Origin: Sphagnum compactum
Taxonomy: Eukaryota > Bryophyta > Sphagnopsida > Sphagnales
Length of the DNA stretch: 64,000 bases
Direction of reading: 5' to 3'
Assembly: GCA_965153455.1 (NCBI GenBank)
Contig: OZ234504.1
Location: forward strand, 7,998,001-8,062,000
How positions within the stretch are numbered: position 1 is the first letter of the stretch; every line of letters starts with the position of its first letter. Below, one piece after another: positions 35,301 to 47,639 of this stretch. Under the pieces are notes generated by a model, which was given only the letters and a program-made list of their open reading frames with translations, had not been told where the DNA came from and did not search any database. Both the position numbers and the translations under genes were made by a program.

Positions 35301-36817
35301 ACTTCCCCAAGAATCCAAACCCAGTAGAGCTCCAAACGAGCACAAAGCTCGGATTGCACAGACAGACTCGTTGGACCCTAAACCCTAATAACTCGTCCAA
35401 CCTCCAATATAGGAAAAGCACATACCAGATATTACTATTCAAACCCAAGAGAAACAAACATCTCTTCTGAAACTCGGGAAAATCCGAGAACAAACAAGAG
35501 GAAAAAAGAACCAAGAAAAAAATTGCGCCAGAATTGCTTCCCCAAAAATCAAAGTCCACGACGATTCCCCTCCAGAATCCACAACCCCCTCGATGAAGAA
35601 ACCCATTTCAAAGCTCACCACACAGAGAGAGAGAGAGAGAGAGCGTCTTTCTCCGTCATCCTCCTCTCATCAACATCATGGAATCCTTCCTTCCTTTGCT
35701 TCACGACCCAAGTGCTAAATTTTCGCAAAGAGAGCGAGAAATACGAAGAAAAAAACAAACAACGCTTCTTCAAAACGGTGGCGTGATTCATTCGCCTCTT
35801 CCACGCGCGGCACTTGTCCTTCACTGCCGTTGCTGTTGACCTAGGGTTTTGTTTTGGGGTTTCTGTCGCCGCTTTTTCTTTTTCCAGGTTTTGTTTTTGG
35901 CAATTTTTGGGTGGTCGTCGAGGTACATACCTACCTAGGCCATGATGCGCTCCTCGCTGCTGGCTTTTCTGTCTTGTGTCATGCGAGACTTCTTCGGATA
36001 ATACTGCAATCATGGCGCTTTGGTTGTTTTCCTCTTTTTTTCTCTATCGAGAGGTGCGTCAGATCCGTAGAATCAGGGAGTTGGGTTTGTCGTCGTTGTC
36101 AGGAGTAGTAGTCATGGTTTGAAGATTTCTTGCACGACTTTTTCTGTTTCATCATTTGATTCTTCTTCTTCTTCAGTCTTCTAGAAATACAGCCTCAGCA
36201 ACAGCTCCCTTGCTTGCTTTTCCGACTTTTTTCATTCATTAAGACTTCTTGCTCTTGCTTTTTTGCTCTCTCCTTTCTTCCATCCACAAACTGTGAATCT
36301 GCAACACATTTCTAAGATTCTCGGCTTGTGTTTTGTTCCTTCTCTGCCACTGCATCTGCCAAAAAATTTCATCACCTTCATCATCATCATCTTCTTCTTC
36401 TTCTTCTTCTTCTTCTTGGGTCATTTGTTTTCGGTCACAAGTTGTGTTGTGGGCGTTGAAGAATCTTGGGTTTATTTTTTTCTTTCGTGTTTTTCCGTCT
36501 TCAGCAGAGGGTGGTGGTGGTTGAATCTCTGGCTCTTGTTTTCACGTGCAATGCTTTGTTGCAGCTGATTTGGGGCGGCTGAATCCTCTGGGAAGTGAGG
36601 ATTCCGCAGCACGGCAAGCAGTGAATGGTGCAGTTGCTGCAGCATAGGGCATACACAAGGGAGGGATTGGCGTCAAAAGGGAATTCGGCAGCAGGGGAGG
36701 AGGAGGATCGGGGAAGCAATTGAGGAGGAGATTGGCAGTAGATGTTGGAGAGGTCAGGAATCGGAGTCTGACACGGGCTCTTGAACGTCGTCAGGCACGG
36801 TGGCCGAACCACCGCCC
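35300..36817 (+). promoter_or_regulatory. Upstream region and leader of the DUF7086 gene
   Basis: This region contains a (GA)n tract near 35623-35642, a CpG-bearing stretch near 35790-36000 and a (CTT)n run near 36391-36416. Such pyrimidine tracts are common in plant leaders. An intron in the leader is possible, but I cannot place one. Open frames here are Ser/Phe or Glu-rich products of simple sequence and are not called genes. Confidence 0.45.
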
Positions 36818-38834
36818 ATGAAGAGAGCCAAGCTTGACCATTCCCGAACTTCCTCCATGAGCGACGACCCAGAGGACGAGGAGGATGGCTTGAGGCTCAC
36901 TCTCGGACCTCCCGGCTCCTCTCGATCCTCGCAATCATCACAAGACCATCATCTACGACCGCATCAACAACTCTCGCAATCTAAAGAAGAGGAACGGTAT
37001 CGACCTCGCCGCACACCAGTGCGCACACCACCGCCTTCCTCCTCAAGTCAGTCCACTCTCTCGTTCTCTCACACAGTTCTGCAAATTCCCCTCCACTCTG
37101 AGTTCTTTGCAATTTCCCTGGGATTTCTACTTAGGGTTTAGTTTCCTCGTTAGGGTGGAGATAGGAATGGACGCTGTCTCGCTGGCACCAGATTACCATC
37201 TCACAGCCATCTTAGTGCAGAAATTGGTGGATCTTCGCTTCTTCAAATTTTGGCCTTGGACTGGTGTTGTTGTGTTTGTTTTTTATGAGCTACGTCCCTT
37301 GAATGCCAAGCCAACATCATGACTTCTGAGTCTTCTTCCTGTTGCTCTTCTGGAAATGCGACAGAAACTCAGGATGCAGATGTTTGACAGAAACTCAGGA
37401 TGCAGATGTTTTATATTGATTCCTTGAGATTGTTGGTGGATTGGTTATATACACTTATCTACACCCACCCACCCACCCACCCACCATCAGGAGGTGATGA
37501 AGTCAGCAGTGGGTAGTTGTGGCAGCTTGTCACTGCTGTTTATGATGGTGGTGGTGATGGTCTGACCACACTTTGTGAGCAAGGCTGCTCATAAGGTTAC
37601 GACTGTGTAACCTTTGAAATTATTGTTGTTGTGGAGATTTTCTCTGCAATTTGATAGACATTTGTTTGTTGTTGTGTAAATCTTTCAGGTGAGCGAAGTG
37701 CTGCTCCCTTGAAGAAGAAAGGCTTGCACATTCAACCTCCATTTCCATGGTCAACTGAGTATCGAGCCAAAATTTACAGTCTTGAATGGATTTTGCACCT
37801 TGGAATCACCAGCATCAGAGGAGAAGTTCAGTGCAAACGTTGTGATGGAATAACAACAGTCGAAGTCAGCTTAGAGGTAGGTACTGTGAAATAATTTCTG
37901 TTCACACTTTGTACAGACAAATTTGTCTGTGGTGGGCACATGCACTTGGAAAAGAATGGTGGTTTTTTCACTATTCTTGATCAGGCACAAAGTTGGTAAC
38001 CCATGATATTGTAAGCTTGCTCTTGGAATTTACCCCCAAAAAAAAAACAAACTTCATATGTAGCAACTGGATTTTTGCTTCCATGAAATTTGTTGTTTGT
38101 GGTGAGAGAACTCAAACTTCCACAATCCAGTACAGTTCGATCCAAATTGGTCAAAAGTGACTATTTGAAGTCCTCTTTCAGGACATTGACTTTGACTTCG
38201 TCAACATGGGTGTGGTTGGCCAGTCGGGCAATGATTGATCACCGCAAAAGCTCTCATTGGGGTGAAGACTTCCTTGAAGGAATCTCACAGACAGCTGGAG
38301 ACAATGCAAACAAATGGTGACAATTGGCACCCCTGGTCTGGTCCATAGTTGTCTTCCCATAGATCACCACATTGATGTCTTCCTGCATACTTTGAACTGC
38401 TCATGCATCAGGGTTTAAGGGTTTTGTTTTGTTATGTTGTCTACTATGGATACTGTGGAGCCATGATTTGATTCCCATGTTTTTTTGCCCTGCAGGCAAC
38501 ATTTGCGCAACTGGACAGATACTTCATGGAGAATAAGCATTCCTTACATGATCGTGCCCCTAAGCATTGGATGGTTCCCCGACTGCTTGATTGTACATTG
38601 TGCCATCAAAGTGATTGTGTGAAACCCATTGTTGCAGAAAAGAAGAGGGAGATCAACTGGCTTTTTCTCCTGCTGACACAGACTCTTGGTCTGTGTACTC
38701 TTGACCAGCTCAAATTCTTTTGCAAGCACAATGACAAGCACCGCACAGGGGCAAAAGATCGAGTTCTGTACTCCACTTATGGGGGCCTGTTGAAACAGCT
38801 CAATCCGGCTGGTAAATATCTGCCAAATGACTGA
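36818..38834 (+). CDS. DUF7086-domain protein with N-terminal LxLxL motif (three exons)
   Basis: This is a plant-specific family of unknown biochemical function. Exons: 36818-37046, 37689-37876, 38496-38834. The first splice divides a Ser codon; GT-AG and frame are kept, giving 251 aa. Residues 2-6 (KRAKL) are basic like a nuclear signal. L25-R-L-T-L29 fits the LxLxL form of the EAR repression motif. Residues 32-76 are Ser/Pro/Gln-rich and disordered-looking. The conserved domain runs from PPFPW near 93: GEVQCKRC (C125-x2-C128), HDRAPKHWM, LDCTLC-x4-C (172-180), KPIVAEKKREINWLFLLL, LDQLKFFCKHN and HRTGAKDRVLY. The paired cysteines suggest metal binding. A possible donor at 38812 (GGCTG/GTAAAT) would replace the last residues. 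The GTG upstream of 36818 is not needed. A nuclear repressor role is inference only. Confidence 0.9.
37312..37612 (+). repeat. Dispersed repeat R4, copy 2, in DUF7086 intron 1
   Basis: This is the longest of the three R4 copies. It includes a local direct repeat of GACAGAAACTCAGGATGCAGATGT (about 37361 and 37387), a CACC/CCCA microsatellite (about 37460-37483), AGTGGGTAGTTGTGGCAGCTTGTCACTGCT and a terminal block near TTACGACTGTGTAACC. It lies wholly inside the 37047-37688 intron. Confidence 0.65.
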
Positions 38835-39112
38835 TTTGCATTTTAGTTTTGGAATGCTTTGGACTGAATAGTTGAAGTTTGAAATTAGAAAGGTGAAAAA
38901 GTGAACCAGCAATTGAGCTTTTGACCAAGCTCAAAGCCTCTTTGTTGGGACTTGACAGGTTTTAGATTCAAGTTTGTTGGAGATTCATGGTAACAGTTTA
39001 GAAAGGTCAAATTTGATTTTTTGTTGAGAAGTATGCTGTGTTCTAATAAACCATGCTGCAAGAGCATACACATTCCTATTAGCCACCATGCCAAAGCTAT
39101 TGGGAATCAATC

Positions 39113-39300
39113 ATAGCTATGTCTTCCTATTGCTTCCAGAATTCTGACAGAAACTCAGGAAACAGATGTCTGCATAATGGTTTGCCTGAAATTTTTGGCT
39201 GATGATTATACACTTATTCCACACCCACTATTCTATTGGCAGCTGGTGAAGTGAAGCCAGTGGGTAGTCATGGCAGCTTGTCACTGCTATTTGTCTTGGA
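39113..39300 (+). repeat. Dispersed repeat R4, copy 3
   Basis: This copy shares CTGACAGAAACTCAGGA, CAGATGT, TATACACTTAT-CACACCC and CAGTGGGTAGT-TGGCAGCTTGTCACTGCT with copy 2. It lies about 280 bp downstream of the DUF7086 stop codon and in the same orientation, so the two may derive from one another or from a third source. Confidence 0.65.
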
Positions 39301-39479
39301 GATTTGTCTTGCAAGGATCTTCAGGTACTTTAGTATTGGTAAGGGGCAGCAGATTGGATTTGAGCATCCTTTGATGTTTCTCAAAGAATTCACTCTCTAT
39401 CTCTTGATTGCCCAAGCATTAGATTCCAAGAATTCAATTCTGGATTTTGTCATACCATTTGAGATCTAAGCGACCATAG

Positions 39480-42400
39480 CTTTTGTTATTCGCACTATTT
39501 TGAATGCACTTTTCAAGAGCCCTAAATCATAGGAGAAATCCACTCTCTAATTATTGGTGTTGCAAAAGCTTGCACTCTATATTATTGCGTCTTAGCTTTT
39601 ATTTCCAATGGGGTTTCATTTTCTGATGAGAGTTTCTTGGTTCTCAATTCTCTTCTCAAGGAACCAAGATTCATAATTCCATGTGTCAAAATTGCACATT
39701 GGAAACCCCTTTTCTAACCCTATCTTTCAAACCCATGAATCCAAGAATCAAGTTTTTATTGATTGATCAAACTTGTCACTTATAGTTGTTTTAGAGATTT
39801 TAAAAATTGAATTTCACTTCTTCATTTTGTAATACAACTCTCTGCAAACCTTCCTAATTTGATGTCCCTATTTTCAATTCCCTTAATGTTTCTAGTAAAT
39901 TTTTTTTTAGGGCTTTTTTTTCTGCAACTCAAAATCTGGATAATAATTTTTATATGTTGTATACACAACTTTCCACACGATGGAAAGAATCAACTTGTTG
40001 TTTCCACTTGATGTTGTTACCTTGGTCTTATCGTTGTTATAGATAGCAAAATGACGAATATAAGTAGCACACATGATATTCAATTAAACAAATTCAACAA
40101 TCTAGCTATCTCCTTTATCTTGCCTTCGTGCCTTTGCCACATGAATATGCAATAAGTTTTCATCGTGTTGAGACCTTTTCACTCTAGTATAATCAAATCC
40201 ATCCATTCTTTTATTTCACACACAAACATCCACACAATTTCACTCTCACACCTACCACACTAGTCATCTATGTTGGTTTATGTCCCAATCTCATGTCTTC
40301 CCTATATTCCCTTTCTATCTCTGTCATATTTCCTCTCTGTTTTTGTTTCTGCCATATTTCCTTTCTATGTCTATCTTTGCCATATTTTCTCTGTCTCTTT
40401 CTCTACCGTACTGTAAATTCTATCCAACCCTTTCCAAGTAGCATAGATGATCAAATTTGATCATGAACAACACAATCCCCATATTTTATTACGGTTAAGG
40501 TATTACAATCGATGGATATTGATAGGATGAACATAAACCCTACCAAAACTACACGAAGATAATCATCTGAACTAAAGAACAAAACCAATAACAACCTTGC
40601 CTGAAAAACATTCATCAAAATTGTTGAAAAGTAATAATAATAGTGTTGGATCAAATTTGATGAAGAAGTATATGGGATCTAGGTTATGGTGTTGATCAAG
40701 TTTAGTTTAGATGGGATGCAAAAAGACCATTAAACTAGCACCTTGATTCATATGTGAGTTGTTGGTGAGAAATAGCATATGGGTTGGACCAAACTTGAAT
40801 AAGAAAACCTACATCTTTGGTCTAAATGGATCATTGGTTAGGGTTTGGATGAGACGAGTAGAAAGTGGATTAGACTAACATGAAAACACTCAAGAGAACT
40901 GCTGAAGAAAAGCAATTGGGTTTTGAATCAAATTTTATGAAAAAATCCGCATCCAAGATTTAGGTTAGGGTGTTGATCATGTATAATTTAAATGGGATGA
41001 AGAAAGACCATTCGACCAACACCTTAATTCAAATGTAAGATGTTAGTGCGAAGTAACATATGAGTTGGACCATACCTACCAAACAACAGAATCCACATTT
41101 TTAATTTGTATGGAACATTGGTTAGGGTTTGGATGAGATGAACAAAAACTAAACCAAATCAACATGACTTGACAAGCATTGAAAACTTGTTTACTCAATA
41201 GCAAGTGTATAGAATTCATCACCAAAAGCATCAAGATGCATCGGTGGTTATAGAATTGGAATAATCTTAAAATCAACACATAATTTGAATGAAAAGATTT
41301 TGTTAATAACAATGGAATTAGGCCTACATGTTAAAGCACATAACAAGGTACACTAACATTTCCAAAAATTTAGAAGCATAAAATACATCCTTGTTTCAAA
41401 TGTAGATGTTGGGAATTTTTCATGTCTCATAGTTATCAAAACCCTAAAGACCTTAAACCCTCTATTGTCCATTTTTCAAAAACTCATTTTCATTAGCAAA
41501 AAAAACTAATCATCAAACATGGCCAAAAATCCTTCCAAACACCGCATGTCAAACTCTACACAATCTTTAAGAAAAGATCTATGGAGGCCTCTCCTAGATA
41601 TTATTTCTTGTTAACTAAAATTGGTCGTTTGGACAATTTGAAGTGCATTCCATGTTGTTGTGTTCCTCACAACATTAAACCATTATTCGCATACTCGACA
41701 AAAGCACCAAAACATGGAAGGGTTGGTTAATGGCAAACGTGACAAAATGTATTCAATCACCATAAAATCCGGGAGAGGCATCGAAAGAACACTAAATGCA
41801 TTCGAGATTTTTGTTTAGAGGATACAATTTCATGATTGAAGGTGCAAGTTTTTTTTAAAATGGGATTTTAGGCTTGGTTACAACTCAAGTCGCTTTAGGT
41901 ATTGTGCCACCAATTGCACTAGCTCACACACTTTGCGACAAAGAAAGGAAAGAGACCAAATTGAAAGCAAGGACTCCCACAATGTGAGGTCATGGCATTG
42001 ATAATCCAAAACAACATCTTCATGTTCCAACATTGAATGCATATGCACCATCAATGCTCTATTGTTTTGAAAAGAAAAACCATAAATTTTATAAACACTC
42101 ACCTATCTAAAACCTCACCTTATTTTGATCTTAGAGGCCTTTGATGTTTCTAGTTCAAACGAGAATTGGTTGCCGTCTTTTCCACGAGATGAAATTCCAA
42201 GCTTTGGCACAAATGACGCAAATCTGCATTGTCGTCTTTGTCTCCTTTTCAAACCTAAAGCCCCCAAACTTGAAGCGAAATTTGTCTTTGTCCAAAGCGA
42301 CGACCTTTGTTGCCGTCTTCTCTCCAAATCCACAACTTGTGTTGTCTTTGTCTCTTCACTTAACGCACACCTAGGCCGATGTCTCGGTCTCTGTTTTCTT

Positions 42401-42810
42401 TCCAAACATAAAGGCCAATAATGCCTTGACTGCTCCTCTCCACACTTTCTTGACCTAAACCAATACACTCAAATCTATGTAACTGGTTTGCTTCCCTTAG
42501 CTTTGCTTCTGTTGTCTAAAGTGGGTTCAACATGCTAGGAACCTAAGTCTTTTTTGGCAAAAGCTCACACGAACATTGTAGAAAGAGAGCCTACATGCCT
42601 TCAACACATGAAAAAAGTTTAGGTGCGACAAGTGTTCATGCACACAAAACACAGGATCTAAAATGAAAACAGTTTGATCGTAGGTTTAGGAAGAAAATGT
42701 GTTTAATCTTGTGTTATTTTCCTTTTTGTGAGCTTGTCATGACTTTTTTGTTACATTGTCAATTTTGCCCAAACCTAGGGTTCTCGTCCGATGTCTTACC
42801 TACTTTAATA
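39480..42810. other. Gene-free AT-rich block
   Basis: The block contains no recognisable gene. The longest frame pair (42115-42468 minus and overlapping plus frames) is a compositional product of CTTTGTC-rich sequence. A clear tandem duplication within it is listed separately. Confidence 0.55.
40648..41175 (+). repeat. Tandem duplication, period about 276 bp
   Basis: Units start near 40650 (GGATCAAATTTGATGAA) and 40926 (GAATCAAATTTTATGAA). Shared blocks include AGGGTGTTGATCA or ATGGTGTTGATCA, AATGGGATGAAGAAAGACCATT or close variants, GAGTTGGACCA, and CATTGGTTAGGGTTTGGATGAGA. The order is preserved along the whole unit. No protein is recognised. Confidence 0.85.
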
Positions 42811-42812
42811 AC

Positions 42813-43103
42813 TTTATTGTGTTTAGATTCATTATAGAATATAGTAGCTTAAGGGATTTTGGCCCTAGGTAAGAGTTCTATTTTTATAGGAGGATTTTTG
42901 AAAGGGTATTCCCCTCATTAGTAGAAACCTGAGATTAGTTATGAAGTTATGATATTTTGAAGGATTTTGGTTTCTTTTAGAGGATCTTTTTGAAGATTAT
43001 ATTTTTGCATGGTGAAATATTTGAGTTTCCATAATTATTCTTTTGCCTTAAGATACTTTTTAATATAAGTGGCAAGGCCATAGTGTGACACACCCCTTGT
43101 TCT
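42813..43103 (+). repeat. Dispersed repeat R2, copy 1
   Basis: About 290 bp closely matching 59941-60230 in the same orientation, and partly 62200-62430 in reverse. Diagnostic strings are GTTTAGATTCATT, AAGGATTTTGGTTTCTTTTAGAGGAT, GAAGATTATATTTTTGCATG and GTGTGACAC-CCCTTGTT. No open frame is shared between copies, so it is probably non-coding. Confidence 0.85.
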
Positions 43104-43109
43104 ATACAG

Positions 43110-44290
43110 AAAGTGTTAAGTTTTTCAATTAGAGTTTTTGCTTTTTCAGCATAGCCAAAAGTACATGTCTAGGTACAAACGTTTTGCCAATAAGGGAAAG
43201 GATAAGGTTTCAGACTTCTGATTAATGAAATCTTTTTTTTTTTTTAAACATATATTTTTTAGAAGTTTGCCCATGATGTTTTTTAATACATCACACGCCG
43301 TTAACCCCTAATCATCCCCACCAAACTAATTTGGTCCACTTTTTCTATGATTTTCTGAATTCTCTGACATTTAGGGGTTAAGGTGATTATGTAGGCCTTG
43401 GGTGCCATGTTGGTACCATGTTAAAAATCCCAAAATTCATTTAAATTATTTCTAAATATTGCAAATATCCTATGTGTAGACTAAATCAGGGTCTCCGAGT
43501 TTCATTTCAAATCTAACATTTTTGGGGCTTAATATGGCCATTATTAAGATGCCTCGATACAGAAAGGTGACCATACCAACATGGGTGCTGGTTCACGCTT
43601 GCCACCAGAGAGGACCTGCATTTGAGTGTGGAGTGTGGACTTGAGTTTGTTTCCCTTAATGAAAAAATTCTATATAGGCACTATTTAGGTATTGGAAATA
43701 GTATTTTTTTCCTCCAGTGGGCTTGAATTATAAATTTCAGCTGCCCATTAATCCCCCATACCAGCAACAAAGGTCCGTCAATGGACTATGATATATACCA
43801 TACTACAGAGGCAGCTTCAACACAAGCCTCTCAAATAATTCAACCCAAAGAAATATTCCTGAATATTTCAAAAGATTCTCAATCTTCATTAACAAAATCT
43901 TGTTCTTTGATGAAAATGCTTCATTAAATTTTCAACCTTTCTATAAATAATATAATTAGTGTTGAAGCTTTACCAATTTTGTCGAAATATTTCATTATTT
44001 CAAGAAAGGGGTCTCACAGCTCCAATGTGAATGTTCAGAATTTTGATGATACAGAAGGTCGCACCAATAAATTGAATTTATGATCATAACCCAGTGGTGT
44101 TGCTTGTTGTGTGTACTGAGTTCTAAAGTATTCCAAAGGTTTTTTATTTATATTTGAAAGCACTTTCTCGAAGAGAAGATGCATCTGTCCATTGAAGACA
44201 CAATTGAAGTGACCTTCCACCATTCACATACAAACTTTCTGCCATTTGCATGTAGATAGACACATAAGTTAAAAACATGTTGTACTCTAA
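43110..44290. other. Intergenic DNA before the Mutator-like element
   Basis: Nothing coding is supported. The sequence is AT-rich with a long T run near 43231-43245. Confidence 0.5.
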
Positions 44291-44295
44291 GCTAG

Positions 44296-44772
44296 GGAAG
44301 GCCTGTTTCCCTACCCTAACTCCCCTAATTTTGAGCCTACACACTTGAGGCCCCCCACGTTATTTCAGCAACAAGTTGTAAATGTGTCGCTCGCTTCGAG
44401 GCGAACTGGCATAGGTTTCCACACACGAGCTGCAGGGGGTCTGGAGCAAACCAACATGGAAACATGTTGTGTTTCGATGGTGGCCCAGCATTTGTTTCCA
44501 CTGGTCAAAAATTACATGCCACAAACCATGAGCCTCAAAACAAAAACCTCAAAACTTACCATTCATTGAAACATGTCAAGTTTTGACGAGTGGCCCAACG
44601 TGCGTTTCAATGCATGGGCAACATGAGCCCCTGAAATGTATCCCACTGAAACATGTAACATTTCGGGAGCTATGTTTTGGGCCCATTTACCCATCTTCCA
44701 TGTTCCCCCATGCGATCCCCATCCAACCCCATGACCCATCCATGACGCTTTAGACCTTTTTTCAACTTCGCA
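44296..44772 (+). repeat. Left terminal inverted repeat of the Mutator-like element
   Basis: Aligned with the reverse complement of 52388-52868, it shares GGAAGGCCTG at the outer end, TTATTTCAGC, GCTTCGAGGC, ACATGTTGTGTTTC, CCTCAAAACTTACCA, GAAACATGTCAAG, GGAGCTATGTTT, CATGCGATCCCCA, and ATGACCCATCCATGACGCTTTAGA at the inner end. Identity looks roughly 80 percent by eye, so the element is not young. Confidence 0.85.
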
Positions 44773-45153
44773 TTGTTGCTGTGTATTTTTCTGCGAAACT
44801 CTAAAGTTTTCATCGATGCTCCCCCACTAGAGATTTAATTAGGGTTTTGATAACAAAAAGAGCTCATGGTAACACTATGCAAGTTCTGTCTTTTCACCCA
44901 CATTAGATTGTTCATCATGTTCTTATTCACAATTTTTTTCACTTTCATTTTTCCATTTGAAACACAATAATGTTGTGCATGAACAATAATAGGAACCAGT
45001 ACCATGTCTTGTTTAACCCTACTGAAGCTTCTTGATGTTTGCAGGTGGATATTTGTTTCTATATTGTTTGTGGCCATTGACACATGTTGTGTCAAAGGTT
45101 GAAAAGTTGCACACCGAATATTTGCTTGTAAAGAAGATGGGTTTACTGCTTCT

Positions 45154-45440
45154 ATCATGTTCATTTCCCTCGTTGTTTGTTTCGATTTGCATTGTTCTAT
45201 TCTTTGTTGTTATCTTCTTGTTCTCTACTTGTTGTTTGGGTTTTTGTTTTTTTCTGTTTTTGTAAACATTTTTTTGCAACAATCCACTTGTATTATGTTC
45301 ATTTCCCATGTTGTTGGGTTTGCATTGTCTTGTTGCTTGTTGTTCTCTTCTTGTTCTCTACTTGATCATTTCCTTTGTTGTTGCTTGGGTTTCTAATTAT
45401 TTTGTTTCTTTAAACATTTTTTTGCAACAATCCAATTGAA
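45154..45440 (+). repeat. Tandem duplication, period about 146 bp, inside the Mutator-like element
   Basis: AACATTTTTTTGCAACAATCCA occurs near 45267 and 45413. It is preceded in each copy by ATGTTCATTTCCC, TTTGCATTGT and TTCTTGTTCTCTACTTG. The T-rich frames across it are compositional. Confidence 0.85.
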
Positions 45441-47639
45441 GTGATTCGACAGAATGTACCACTTGAAACATGATGAATTGCATTAGAAACATGTTCCAGT
45501 TACATGTTTCAACATCTTTATAGGTTTTTAATTTTGTACACATGTTTCGACTATCCAGTGAATGATAATTTTCAGATGATGTGTGGCTCAAGGTTCATAC
45601 CATGTTTTCTATTTCTGTAAATAAGTTTTGACTGTCCAATTGAATGGTAATTTTCAAATACCATCTGCTTCAGGTTTTAACCCATGTTGTGAAATAACTT
45701 TTTATACATAGATCTATTATGTTTCTCGTTCTCTATCGGAAACACTTTACAGTGATTGATGGAAGGCACCTAATGTTTGAAGGAAGTGATGTGTTCTTTC
45801 TATACATTGCATTCAAACATCCACCTACTATCTGTTGACCATTATTTCATACATGTTTTTGTTGAACGAGGTCTTGTTATCCTATTGTAGTGTTCCTCCC
45901 ATAACACTTGGGTGTTCCTGGACAATTTGAAGGTTAACTTCAAAGTACTTTCGAACATTGGGTGAAGTATTGCAACTTGGTTACATAAGTAACTTTGTTG
46001 TATTGATTCGAAAAGTCATTTAGAACATACCTTTGGAATATGAAAAAATAATTGAATAATCATGTTTCGAAACCTCTGAAACATGGTAACAACATGGTAA
46101 AATTTTTATTAGAATACTATAAACCATGTTTCACAGTGTACAAAACATCAAAATATTGGAAACATGAAAGAAAAATTTGTAAAAACTTGTTATACAAAAT
46201 TAAGGAAACATGACAGAAACATGAAAAAAACATGTAAACAACCTGTAACAAACATGTATGGAACGTGAAATAAACATGAAGAAACATATTCCCGAAATTA
46301 CAAGAATATTAAACCCTCAAAACATGAAAAAATAGATAGAAATAAAAACATTGTTATCTGAAACCATATTGGGATCATCCCTCTCTATAGTAGTTTTAAA
46401 CCACAACCTCTTGGAACAAGCAAGCGCTTGCTAAGTTTGAAAGGCATCCTACAAAAAATAAATTTCAAAATTTACGATAATGTTGGGAATGCATGACACA
46501 TTGTGCTACGGATCAAGGGTTTTGAAAATCACCTACAAAACATGATAGAAACCTAGAAACCTAGACATTACTAAAATTCTAATGAATGCTTGAGAATAAA
46601 TAGCACTAGTCTTAAACCACCACATTTTTAAACACGACATTGTTTGTTTGCAATACTGCAAAAGCATCGCTTACAATTGATGGAAAATATCCTACAAAAC
46701 ATCGTAGAAAACATGTTTACCAAAACTAAACTTAATATTAAGAAAGAATGAAATATGAACGAAACATAAAGGATGAAAGGAAAAGGAATCTGAATAGGAA
46801 CATGATCATTCGAAACGTGGACTTCTAAGTTTAAGAACTCATTGTGAAGTTAAAAAACAGGACCTTCTAGAGCTCATAGTGGTTACAACATAGATATGCC
46901 CCACACGAGAAACAAAGTGTTGAGAACATAGACATAAAAACATAGACTAAAAAACTTAGAAAAATACATTTAGAAACATTAAGTTAGAAACATCTTGAAA
47001 TGACATTACCATCCATAAAAGACAAATATGCATCTAAAAAATGTGTTTAATTTTTTTGAAACTTACCGGTTAGGTTGTAAAAACATGAAATTTGGTTTCA
47101 AAGTTAATCAAGAAAAAACTTGTTTAGAAACATAAGTCCTCATTTGTAAACAAATCTCAAACAAGTTGAGTTGCGAAGCATTTAAATTTTTGGTCACAAA
47201 GTCTAGGTTTAGTTTCCATTTAGATTTAATGTTTTGAGCTACATCACTACGCCTAAGGAAATTGCATAGGCATTTTAAACACATCTTGTGACCATCATTC
47301 AATCATTGGAACTTCATTGCTTATATCAAGTGCACAAGCCCATTTTATAATTCTGCCAATACTATATGTTGTTTTCTAGTTTTTTGTTTCAAATCAACCA
47401 ATAAATGTTGCATGAGCATATTGTTTTCAGTAGCGTCTGAAACTAGTTTGAAGATGAAATCACAAATATTCTTCGCATGATTTTCAATCCTTTAGGGAAT
47501 TGGAGCTGTTATTGGTGTCTATTGTGAACAAAGCATGAAAATTGGGCAAGGATTAAGCATCCTACTCAAGCCATTATTCAAAGTTCCATTCACCAAACCG
47601 CAGTAATGTGCAATTGTTTCTTCTGCTAGATTAGGGCAA

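Noticed and set aside
35615-36013. 132-codon minus frame before the DUF7086 gene
   Set aside because: Low-complexity basic peptide over a GA tract, with no family resemblance.
42115-42468. Arg-rich 117-codon minus frame and overlapping plus frames
   Set aside because: Caused by repeated CTTTGTC/CGTCTTT text. No domain, splice structure or conservation evidence.
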